DNA from: Thecamonas trahens ATCC 50062 | Taxonomy: Eukaryota; Apusozoa; Apusomonadida; Apusomonadidae | Direction of reading: 5' to 3' | Assembly (NCBI RefSeq): GCF_000142905.1 | Contig: NW_013657679.1 | Location: 64,657 to 128,656, forward strand | Length of the DNA: 64,000 nucleotides | Made by a program: the position numbers and the translations under genes | Part shown: piece after piece, positions 1 to 10,000 of the stretch | Layout of the letters: every line of letters begins with the position of its first letter | Position numbering within the stretch: position 1 is the stretch's first letter | Notes under the pieces: model-generated | The model's input: only the letters and a program-made list of their open reading frames with translations | What the model was told of the DNA's origin: nothing | Databases searched by the model: none

Positions 1-1205
1 CGGTGCGGGCGACGCGGCGCTTGGGTGCGGCCAGCTTGTCGAGCGGAGTGGCTGGAATGTTGAACTCGAGCTTGCCCGACGGCGAGCGTCCGGTGGCACG
101 GTCGAGATACGAGCCGGCGAGGGTTGGGCGGCCGGTTCCGGCGTTAAAGTCGAGTGAGACGGCCTCAGCGCGAAAGGTAAGCACGTAAAACTGCGACGAG
201 ACGAGAGCTAGCGAGACGTGCGCATTGAGCTGCATCTCGAGCGGGTCGTCGACCTCGCCCCATTCCAGCCCGTTGATCAGCGAGCCGTCGCGGCCGTAGA
301 GAGTGACGGTACCCGGAGTGAGGATGGCGCGGACAACGTTGTGCCCGTCGGGGTCACCCGCCACATGACCGAGCCCTGCCCGCGCTCGCCAAAGGTGGCC
401 AGCGCGTGGCCACCAGACGGATGCATGTCGGCATACACAAATGTTGTCCGCTTTCCGCTCCGCCCCAGCGTGACGCTCATGGCCATGTTACCGGACGGGT
501 AGTAGACAAAGCCCGAGCCGTCGGGGAGAAAGCGCGCAGCCTTGCGCGATGCGTCATAGTCGATCTCGACCGGCGCACGGAGGTTGTCGTTGGAAAAGCC
601 CCTCGCGCGGCTGCGCTCCAGCACACCGTGCGTATCAGGCGCGGAGCCGTTTTTGGTCCGCTTCACGCCCGACGACGGGCTACCAGCAGCAAAGGCATCG
701 GATTCTGGCGAGAACGGCGCGTTCCGAGGCGAGAGACCTTGATCGAGATGGTCGGGCGCCATTGTCTCTCCATCACCTCTTTCTAGGGAGAACGACAAGG
801 TCTTTGCCACCTCTTTCCTCGGCTCGTTGACCTTGTCTTTGGCCTTGATGGATGTAGTCGAGCCATCCCTCCTAACAGCACCATGTCCATGACCACGAGT
901 CACAGCAGCCGCCACCACCGATGCTCGTCGACCACCACCCGCATCTGCAGCCATGGGAGTACTTGGTCGACTCGTCGAGCCACCATCGCCATCACCAGCA
1001 CTCCTGCCCTTGCTCTTATCCTTGCTCTTCCGCTTGCTCTTCTTCCCCTTGCCCTTGCTCTTTCCCCCATCACCACCACCAGTGCAAGGAATTGACCGAC
1101 GCTGCTGCAGTGTGACGTTTCTGGTGGTACAACGGCACCACCACCACCACCACCACCGGTGGTGCTCTTGCTCTTCTTCTTCCGCTTCTTCTTCCCCTTG
1201 CCCAT
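1..1205 (-). CDS. FAM194-domain protein, partial (3' end off window)
   Basis: This gene reads leftwards and runs off the window. The part from about 540 to 1 matches the C-terminal FAM194 domain of animal ERICH6/FAM194 proteins: FLPDGSGFVYYPSGN at about 535-490, a second copy of the theme (TVTLYGRDGSLINGL) at about 310-265, then a hydrophobic beta-rich stretch at 235-150. No biochemical role is established for this family. Residues encoded at 690-1075 are Lys/Ser/Gly-rich and probably disordered. The ATG at 1205 (MGKGKKKRKKK) is the likeliest start, but that segment and the Lys-rich block near 1060 lie in different frames, so an unrecognised intron or an indel separates them. A second frame change near 345-360 is needed: the upstream frame stops at 277 while domain-like sequence continues in another frame. 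The family call is fairly sure; the gene model is not. Confidence 0.55.
1083..1139. repeat. 57-bp direct repeat, copy 1
   Basis: This copy is identical over 57 bp to 1693-1749, which lies 610 bp to the right in the same orientation. It starts TGCAAGGAATTGACC and ends TACAACGGCACC. It lies inside the 5' part of the leftward FAM194-type gene and is followed directly by an (ACC)n run. The bases outside the 57 bp differ between the two copies. Confidence 0.9.
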
Positions 1206-1334
1206 GACTGTTCGAAGGGGAATATGGCTGGTGAGAGGAGTGAGGCTTGTGCTCTGGGGGCTGTGGCGGTGGCTGGGTGGGTGGGTGGCTGGAGGTATTT
1301 GGTGAGTTGGTGCTGTTGATCGGCAGAGGGCAAC

Positions 1335-1651
1335 GGTCGGTCGGTTGGTTGGTTGGTCGGCCAACTTGGTCGGCCAACTTGGTCGGCCACTCGGTCGGCC
1401 ACTCGGCCGATGGGTCGAACAATCGGTCGGCCACTCGGTCGGCCACTCGGTCGGCCACTCGGTCGGCCACTCGGTCGGCCAACTTGGTCGGCCACTCGGT
1501 CGAACACTCGGCCAATGGGTCGAACAATGGGTCGGCCACTCGGTCGGCCACTCGGTCGGCCAACTTGGTCGGCCACTCGGTCGAACAATCGGTCGGCCAC
1601 TCGGTCGAACACTCGGTCGGCCACTCGGCCGATGGAACGGCCACTCGGTCC
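1335..1651. repeat. 12-bp minisatellite (CTCGGTCGGCCA-like)
   Basis: About 26 imperfect tandem units of 12 bp built on CTCGGTCGGCCA, with TTGG, AACA and GATG variants. The array lies between the two 57-bp repeats and fills most of the 614-bp space between the divergent starts of the FAM194-type gene and the ankyrin/kinase gene. Every frame is open on both strands because the unit is a multiple of three without stops, so ADRV-, GRPS- and GHSV-type peptides from it should not be read as genes. Confidence 0.9.
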
Positions 1652-1692
1652 ATGGGTGGGTCAATCCCGTGAAAGTGTGCCATCCACACACA

Positions 1693-1749
1693 TGCAAGGA
1701 ATTGACCGACGCTGCTGCAGTGTGACGTTTCTGGTGGTACAACGGCACC
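1693..1749. repeat. 57-bp direct repeat, copy 2
   Basis: Exact second copy of 1083-1139. It lies 71 bp upstream of the ankyrin/kinase start codon and is followed by a short (CA)n tract at about 1767-1795. Confidence 0.9.
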
Positions 1750-1819
1750 GACGGTTGCCTTCCATACACACACACACACATACATATACACACGCACGTG
1801 CACCTGTCTACAACTCTCG

Positions 1820-4800
1820 ATGGACGGCTACTCCTCGGGTGCGCTTGTTGCGGCAGCAAAGGGTGGCGACTTGCCCAGTGTCCAGTCGTATGTCGTGGCA
1901 GGCGCGCCGCTGCAAGTTCTCCACGATTTGGGTGCAGAGGCGGCAGCGGGAGCTGCGGCCGGCGATGACGACTCCAACTCGGTACTCAAGATGGTGCAGA
2001 TGATGGAGGAAAGCTACGCCACTCGCGATACTCGGCCCACACCGACAGAGTTTGGCAAGGATAGGACGGCGGCCTTACTTGCCGCCGCGGGTTCGGGTCA
2101 TGATCATGTGGTGGCCTGGTTGATCGACAGTGCAGGGGCAGGTGTGAACGATGCAGCTGGCAATGGCACGACTGCGCTCGTGCACGCCGCCAGTGCTGGT
2201 CATCTAGACGTCGTCAAGTGGCTTGTCGACTCGATGGGTGCGCAAGTCGACAAGGCGTGTTTCGATGGGACGACCGCGGTGGTTGCCGCCTCTGCCGCCG
2301 GCCACCTCGACATCGTCGAATGGCTCGTCGAGTCAGCCGACGCCAGTGTAGGCGACGTTCCACGCGGTGACAAGTGCGCACTGTCTTCAGCTGTCAATCA
2401 TGGGCACACCGACATTGTCCGCTACTTGGTCGAGACGTCAGGAATCGACCTCTCGCATGAGTCCAAGGGCATCGCACACATGGTGCGCGCGGCGTCACGT
2501 GGCTATGTCGACACCGTCAGGCTCCTTGCGGGCGTTGTCGGTCTCGCCGACACAGGCAATACAGATCCACTGTTTGCTGCAGTCAGAGCTGGCTGCGTTG
2601 CCGTTGTGCAGTGTCTGGTACAAGAGTTTGGTCTCGACGTTAACGCTGTCAAGGGGCGGCGTCGTGAGATGGCTCTTGCCATCGCTGCCGGACGAGGTGA
2701 TCTTGTCATGGTTACCTGGCTGGTCAACAAGGGCAGTGCCGACTTGTCATCGCCTGCGCCCATCCTCTGTGCGGCGGCTTCCGGCCATCTGAACGTTGTG
2801 CAGTGGTTCATCACCGAGAAGGGCGTCGACGTAGACATCCGTGGGCCAGACGGCCACACGCCACTCCTCTCAGCCGTGACGAAAGACAGGGTCAACGTCG
2901 CGCAGTGGCTTGTCGCCAACGGAGCAAGCGTGAATGTTTGTACCAGTACCAGTGCCCATCGGGGCGGCGGGACAGCACTGCACTTGGCCATCAAGAAGCT
3001 CCGTGGTGATGATGCCTTGGTCCGTTGGCTTGTATCGGAAAGCCACGCCGATCCGAACATCACTGACGTGGCAGGCGTCACACCACTGCTCCTTGCCATC
3101 CGCGAGCACAAGTCGTTTGATTTCATCAACTGGCTGGTCTGTGAAGGGCGTGCGGATGTCAACAAGGCCGATGCAAAGGGGGACGTTCCGTTGCTGGCCG
3201 CTCTTCGCAGCAACAAGATCGACGTTGTCCGCTTGCTTGTCGACCGCGGTTCGGCAGACATTAACGCCGTCAACAACCGCGGCGTCTCGCCACTCATTCT
3301 GGCCGCACGCCAAGACAAGCACAAGGTTGCTGACATGCTGTTGGATCTCGGGGCCGACGCGACTGCAATCGCCGTCGACGGGCAGGGCCCGCTGCATTTC
3401 GCTGCTGCCAAAGGGCGCCTCGTTTGGTCCGTCGTCTGTTGGACAGTGGCGTACATGTAGACAGTGCTAACGGATGGTCAGTATCACCGCTGCATCTGGC
3501 AGCCGAGGTCGGCCACATGAAGGTCGTGCGCGAGCTTGTTGGGCGCGGGGCAGACTTGCACAAGCCGCGAAGCAACGGGTTTTCCCCGATATTCGACGCT
3601 GTCGCTGCCGGCCACATTGCCATTGCCACTTGGATGGTGTGCGAGTCGCTGGCGCGGGGCGGAACGGCACTCTCTCGGGAAACCGTCTCGTACGTCGTCG
3701 ATCGCGGCATCGACTTGCTTGCTCCGGATGAAGATGGACGCCGTGCGCCTGCACTTGCCTGGCGCGCCGACTCTGCCGCGCTTGCCACTCCGCTGGTCAA
3801 CTCCATTGATTTCCCGGCCCAAGGTCGCGTGGCAGTCGATCCCTCCCGGAACGACTCGATCAACCGCGCCACGGCGGTTCTCGTGACATGCATTCACGCC
3901 GCACTCGCTTCCTCCAATGCTGAGCCGCTCACACCGACTCGCATAACCGAGCTTGTCAAATGCGGCGCTCAGCTCGACGACATCATCGATGGTCGCGATT
4001 ACAGCTTTTTCGGTATCGCTGTCATCGACGTCTTGGCTACGCACTTACAACGCGTTGATCTCCCTCGCTCTCCTGTTGCTGCTCTGTTTGGACCAGACCT
4101 GCTCACAGTGGATGTTTTGCCTCCGCCGCGGCTCGGCCATGAGAGCATAGACTTATCGCTGCCTGACTCTGCGATAATCTCGAATGGTGACATCTCCATA
4201 GATGAGACGACACTGCTTGGCGCGTCGCTGTTTGGCCGCGTCCATCCAGGCATCTTCCACGGCACCCAAGTAGCCGTTAAGGCGCTGCCCGGCTTTATCA
4301 CCGATGACGACATTGCTGACGTGTTCAAAGCCGAGGTGACGGTGTTAGGGAAGTTGCGTCATCCCAACATCCTGCTTTTTATCGCCACCTGTCTTGACCT
4401 GACCCGGCCGCTGATCGTGACAGAGTACATGGAGCGTGGCACGCTGACCGAGCTTCTCGCCGACGATCAGGTCTCGCTCTCGATGTCAACCAAGATCTCA
4501 CTGGCGGCCGATGTCGCCCGGGGCATGGCGTACCTGCACGGTATCTGCCCGCCGATTGTCCACCGCGACCTCAAATCGCCGAATGTGCTCGTGTCCGGCA
4601 CTGGCGAGCGCCTCCTAGCCAAAGTCTCGGACTTTGGCTTTTCGCGGTCGTTGTCGTCGGCTTCGGTCATGGCAACAACGACCGGCTCTCCCCGATGGAT
4701 GGCGCCCGAGGTCATCCTGAGTGCCACTGCGGAGGGCTACTCGCACAAGGTTGATGTCTACTCATTTGGCATTGTGCTGTGGGAGATTCTGGCCAGGCAG

Positions 4801-5613
4801 CTCCCGTACCCCGAGACGCCGGTAGGCGCCAACGAGTTGGCTGTTGCCGTGGCCGCCGCCACGCAAGGCAAGCGCCCGTCGCTTGACGCTATTGATGCAC
4901 CATTGGCAATCGTGGATCTTGTCACACGCTGCTGGGATGTAGATCCGGCAGCGCGCCCCGAGTTTAGCGACATCCTGACGGTTCTTGCGGTCACTCTCGA
5001 CGCACTTCCGCCCATCAAGCGATGGGATGTGTTCATCTGCCACGGCGGCGGCGACAAGGGCGCAGCTCGCGAACTCTACGACAACCTGATTGCTCGCGAG
5101 CTGCGGGTTTTTCTCGACGTGCACTCGCTAGACGGCGAGCGCTGTGAGTGCCCGGACGATCTGGCAGCTCAGGTCCGGGCCTCGCGTGTCGTCGTCGTTC
5201 TTGTCTCCAAGTTCATGCTCGTCTCACGTTGGGCCGTTGCAGAAGCCAGAGCTGCGCTTGAAGCCGCCGATTCCGGGCACGTGGTCATTTTCCCGGCCTT
5301 TATCGGCCAGGATGTCACCCTCGAGACACTCGCCCATTATGGCGAGGTGAAGACAGACGATCCGCACCATCCGCTCCTCTCGCTCATGGACACCTTTTTC
5401 CACGCACCGCACCAGCAGACCTTGCACGACACATGGCGACACTCTGACCTCGATGCGGAAAAGAAGGCCCATCACGTTGCTGTCGCCTACGATCTCAAAC
5501 GGTATGGCCTGGCCACCTACGACTATCAGACCATCTCACCGACGCGCGCCCTCGTTAATATCGCCGACCGAGTCTTCAACCTTGCCGACTCACCGCAGGC
5601 CTCCTCATCATGA
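1820..5613 (+). CDS. Ankyrin-repeat / TKL protein kinase / TIR-domain fusion protein
   Basis: A predicted protein of about 1264 residues once one frame break is bridged. Residues 1-600 form about 14 ankyrin repeats (cores such as TALVHAASAGHLDVVKWLV). After a linker, a TKL-type kinase occupies about 800-1060: glycine loop GASLFGRV, VAVK lysine, HRDLKSPNVLV catalytic loop, DFGFSR, and MAPEV followed by DVYSFGIVLWEIL. All catalytic residues are present, so it should be active. The C-terminus (about 1065-1220) is a TIR domain: WDVFICHGGGDKG, LRVFLDVHSLDGE, then SRWAVAE, whose Glu four residues after Trp matches the catalytic Glu of NADase TIRs such as SARM1. Start is the ATG at 1820. Near 3421 a base appears to be missing: the ankyrin motif GRL-x-LVRRLL changes frame there. 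There is no signal peptide or membrane segment, so it is probably cytosolic. An innate-immune or stress role is inference. Confidence 0.85.
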
Positions 5614-5838
5614 TACCCCACACAAGCCCATCACCTTCTCTTCCACGCTTATGATTCACCCATCATCAAATCAAACATGCCGTGAGTCCTGACCGGGAAG
5701 CCGACGCGACAGCCTCAACCCGACGCGGCAGTCTGCCGACTCGCGGACCGACGGATCGACGGCGGCGGGCGCGGATCCCACCCGACTCGACGGCCTCCGC
5801 CCCGCCCCGCCCCTGGCCACCCCACAGCCACCCACCCC

Positions 5839-7017
5839 ATGCTTCGAATCCTTCGAGCGAGTGGACTAAGCTCCAGCTTTACACCTTTCCGGGCGCTGTT
5901 GTCGTCGTCGAGCTCTCCGGACCCTCAACGGGGACTGTCTGTGGTGTTCTTTGGTACTGATGACTTCTCACTTCCAGTTCTCAATGCTCTGGTGGAGGCC
6001 CGCGACTGCGATGGGAGTGTGGCATCGATCGAGGTGGTGGTGCCCAAGCTGAAGGATCCTTCCGCCAAGTGTACCATTGAATCTGTTGCTCGATCGGCTG
6101 GTCTTCGAGTCCATGTCCCCAATCGGAGGACTACCCTCAAGTACTGGGGCCTGCCCGGTGCCCCGCCTCCGGGCGGCTCGGACGGTGATGGCGACGATGA
6201 TGGCGAGCCTATGGAGATCGGTCCGCGATACGATGTTGGCGTTGTGGCTTCGTTTGGCTATCTCATTCGCCCGCACATTGCCTCGGCCTTTCGGCTTGGC
6301 ATCATCAATGTCCACCCGTCAGACTTGCCGCGCCACCGCGGCCCGGCCCCTCTTCATCACACCATTCTCGCTGGCGATACCACGACGGCTGTCTGTCTCA
6401 TCGACGTCGATCCGACTGCGTTTGATGTTGGCGCTCTGCTCGCCCGTTCGCCCCTTGATCTCACTACCCTCCCGGACACTCCGTTCCCACCACCGCTTCC
6501 GGTCCTCTCGTCGACGCTGGCCGGTACTGGCGGCAAGCTCGTTCGCTCGGCGCTGCGGTCATGGAACGCGACACTCGACGCGGCTGTCGACCAAGATCGG
6601 CTGGGTGCCGAGCCGAGCCACGCACCCAAGGTGAGCAAGGACGACGCAATTGTGCCGTGGGCCACCGCACCGGCCGCGCACGTCCTCCGCCTCCACCGCG
6701 CCTTTGCCGGCTCGTTTGACGCCCAAGCGTTTGTGACGCTACCGGCGCGCCGCAAGCCGGACGGCGCCCGCAAGCGGGTCAAACTGCTCGAGCTTGATGT
6801 AGTCGCTGCCGGCGATCCAGCAGCTGGAGACGCCGCTCAGTTGGCACCGGGCACGATCGCCTTCGACAAGCCGCGTAAGAGGCTATTGGTCGGCACTGCT
6901 GACGCCGTGGGCGTCGCCGTCGGCTCGCTGCAGGTTGAGGGCAAGGCCCCGTGCTCGGCCGTCGACTTTGCCAACGCCTATCTCCGCCGGCTGCTAGGCT
7001 CCGGCTTTGTGGTTTAG
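5839..7017 (+). CDS. MTFMT: Methionyl-tRNA formyltransferase, mitochondrial
   Basis: 392 residues in one uninterrupted frame. The enzyme formylates Met-tRNA for initiation of organellar translation, using 10-formyl-tetrahydrofolate. The N-terminal 30 residues are Arg/Ser/Leu-rich without acidic residues (MLRILRASGLSSSFTPFRAL), as expected for a mitochondrial presequence. The Rossmann start is VVFFGTDDFSLPVL. The catalytic motif GIINVHPSDLPRHRGPAPL supplies the family Asn and His; the catalytic Asp lies in VDPTAFDVGALL. The C-terminal OB-like domain follows from about residue 255 (VPWATAPAAHVLRLHRAF). An acidic insert (about residues 115-130) breaks the N-domain. Its stop codon overlaps that of the convergent histidine-kinase gene by three bases. 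bL36m in this window fits the same mitochondrial translation system. Confidence 0.92.
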   Translation: MLRILRASGLSSSFTPFRALLSSSSSPDPQRGLSVVFFGTDDFSLPVLNALVEARDCDGSVASIEVVVPKLKDPSAKCTIESVARSAGLRVHVPNRRTTLKYWGLPGAPPPGGSDGDGDDDGEPMEIGPRYDVGVVASFGYLIRPHIASAFRLGIINVHPSDLPRHRGPAPLHHTILAGDTTTAVCLIDVDPTAFDVGALLARSPLDLTTLPDTPFPPPLPVLSSTLAGTGGKLVRSALRSWNATLDAAVDQDRLGAEPSHAPKVSKDDAIVPWATAPAAHVLRLHRAFAGSFDAQAFVTLPARRKPDGARKRVKLLELDVVAAGDPAAGDAAQLAPGTIAFDKPRKRLLVGTADAVGVAVGSLQVEGKAPCSAVDFANAYLRRLLGSGFVV

Positions 7018-10000
7018 TGGCACTCTTCAGAGTAGCTACCGTCGGTAGACGAAGACTGAAAGTCAGATTCGTCCGAGTCGGCGTCAGACGAGACCACAGA
7101 GAGTGTCCGGGGAGAGGGGGACGCTGAGATTGTGCCACCTGGCTCAACCGAGATACAGACTGAGACCGAAGACTGAGAGCCGCCACCGATGCGGAGGTCG
7201 GGCACGCCCGAGACATCATGGCGCGGAGTGATTGAGACCGAGATCGGCGACGTCGGGGTGGTTGGCGTCGACGGCACGCCGGGCCGGCGCAGGAGTTCGA
7301 TGGGAAGTGCGGAGCGGACCTCGTCAAACGCGCGCTGTAGAGTGGCGGGCGTGCATGGCTTGGTAAGAAAGCCATCGCATCCGGCCTCGTAGCATGCCGC
7401 GCGGTCCTCCTCGGTGACATTGCCGGTAAGCGCGTAAATTGGGGTGTACGGGCGCGACGGGTCAGCCGCGAGCGCCTCCTTCTCCCACGCCCGGAACTTG
7501 GCGGTCACTTCGGTCCCGCGCATGACCGGCATGGAAATGTCCATAAATACCAGGTCATATGTCGGAGTCTCTGTGGTGAGCAGCATGTCATGGGCCTCGC
7601 CACCGTCGCACGCCACTGTCACTGTGTGGCCCATCTTCTCCAGCAGCCGCTTGCCGACCTTGCGGTTGATGACGTTGTCTTCCACAAACAGAACGTGCAT
7701 CGGCCCATCGCGGTTGCGCGGGCGGGCCGATCTTGTCGACGGGCGGGAGGCTGCCGCGGCGTCGGCGCTGCTGCTGGCGGGCGCAGAGCCGGCCAGCTCG
7801 CTCGAGGTCCGAGATGTCTTCTTTGGCGAGACGGCCTCGGGAACCGTCTGCAGCGGTGTGGACGTCGCAAGCGGGCGCGACGGCTCTGATTCGCCCGAGA
7901 GCAGCTGCGAAATCGATTTGCGCCGCGCCCGCGGGTTGTTGGTCGTCCGCACTCGCAGCTTGGCCGGCTTGGTCGGCGACGATATGATGGATGCTACAGG
8001 TGCGGGAATGGCGAGGTTGGCGACGTGGTCATGCGAAGACGGCTGAGAGAGGATGGCGATGGGCGGAAAGTTGCGCCCGGGGCTCTTGCTTCGCGGCGAG
8101 AGGTGCTCCACACCCTCGGTGTGTGCAGAGAGCTGGAGCGGGCAGACGATGGAGAACGAGGCTGTCGTGCCGACGTCCGGCTCCGAGGTGATGTGCAGTT
8201 GCGAGCCCATGCCTGCAAGCGAGTGGACGACGTTGTAGAGGCCGATGCCCGAGCCCCCGCCCTCCTCAATTGGCTTGTGGGCGTAGAGCGTGCCGATGCG
8301 GGCCAGCTCAGCCGGCGACATGCCACAGCCAGTGTCGCGGACAACGAAATGAATGGTGGCCGAGAGCGTGCCCGAGATCTCGCCTTGGTCGGCCGGGCTT
8401 GCTGTCATGAAGCGGACCTCCAGCTCGACCGTGCCTTCTTCGGTAAACTTGATGGCGTTAGTGAGGAGGTTCATGACCGCCCGTAACAGCCGTGGCGCGT
8501 CGCAAACGACGGGCGGGATGAACTCGGGCAGTGTGACGTTGAGCACTACGTTGGCCTTGTGTGAGGTCGAGTAGCGGAGGACCGAGATGAGAGCCTCGAG
8601 GCGCGAAAGGAGCGCACACGGCGCGAGTTCCAGGTCGATGCCGCCGTGCTTGATGGCCTCGACGTCGAGGACGTTGGAGATGATCATTTCAACCATCTGC
8701 GCCGACGCTGAGATGATGTCGACGAGCTCGAGCGAGTCGGCGATGTCGAGCCGGAACGAGTCATTAGAATCGCCACCAGCCGGGCCCTTGGAGCCGAACG
8801 AGCGCGCCGAGCTTATTGAGTGGTTGCGCCGCAGCTCGCCGTCGGACGAGTGCGAGTTGAGCGAGTGCGAGGTGGTCGGACGACCCTTGGACGGTGACGT
8901 CGGTGGCGACACAGAGTCCGGCGGCACCAACGTGCCGGCGACCGACGACGGCCGGCGGCGCGGCTCGGGCGAGGTCGGCGAGGTCGAGTTAGGCCGGACG
9001 TCGGAACTGGTCATCGTGATGGGCGCCGAGTCGGCTGTCGGCGACGAGTCGGACGGCGAGCTGTCGCGGAACGAAGTGGCGCCGTCCCACGCATCGGTGG
9101 CGGGGGCGTACTCGAGCAGGTTTGAATGGAGGAGGAGGGCGGCAGAGGTGACGCCTTGTAGCGGGGTGCGGATGTCGTGGGAGGTGCACCGCAGGAACTC
9201 CTGCAGCGCCTGCCGCTCGATCTGGTCCGACTCGCGCTCCGAGGCGAGCTTAAAGTTGCGGACCGTCTCTACCAGGAGCTGTTTCTCCGGCGTGACGTCC
9301 TGGTAGGTGATGAGGTACTCATCATCGATGATGGCGACAACGTCCATGCGAAAGTAGCGGACCGGGCGCGACTCGCCACAGTCCATCGAGTCGTCGTCGA
9401 CAATGCCGCCGTTCTCGGCAGAGGTGCGGACAGCAACCTCGCGGCCGTGAACAGACTCGCCGGCGAGCAGCAGCGGGGCAAGCGTCGAGAGAAAGTCGAG
9501 CGAGGCGCCGAGCTCCGAGAGCGCGGTTCCAGCCAGGGGCGCAAGGTCGATGTTCAGCGGGAGGTCGAGAAACTCGGCCATTCGCGAGTTGATGGTGAGA
9601 CAGACCGTGGCGTCGAGGATAGCGACCTCGAGTATGCTCGCCGGGTCGAGCTCATGCGGCGGAGGGCGCGAGACAAGGAGCACGCCGAGATCGAGCGAGC
9701 CGACAAGCGAGGTCAGCCGCCGCGCGTTGGCGAGCGAGACCAGCGCAGACGTGTTGTCCACTTCGAGCACGCCCATAACGGCCGCAGACGTCGCGGTTTT
9801 GACAAGGAAAATAGTGGCGTCGATCATGACAAGTGCACCCGAGTTGGTGAACCGACGGTAGCGTGCGTGGCAGGTGAATCGCGAACCGGGCCTAGCACCC
9901 TCGGCCGCCGCCGCCGCGTACATCGTGTCTTTGAACTCGAGATCGTCTGGATGAACAGACTTCCACACGTCGGTCCCGACGAGCGAGTCCGACTCGAGGA

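Noticed and set aside
1083-1749. Transposon with long direct repeats
   Set aside because: No transposase, terminal inverted repeats or target duplications are visible; the interior is minisatellite only.
277-1803. Continuous leftward frame including ADRV repeats as one 508-residue protein
   Set aside because: The 5' half is minisatellite and (TG)n translated in a frame that happens to lack stops; all frames are open there.
3405-3430. Programmed -1 ribosomal frameshift in the ankyrin gene
   Set aside because: No X-XXY-YYZ heptamer and no stem-loop directly downstream; similar one-base breaks at unrelated sequences favour indel errors.
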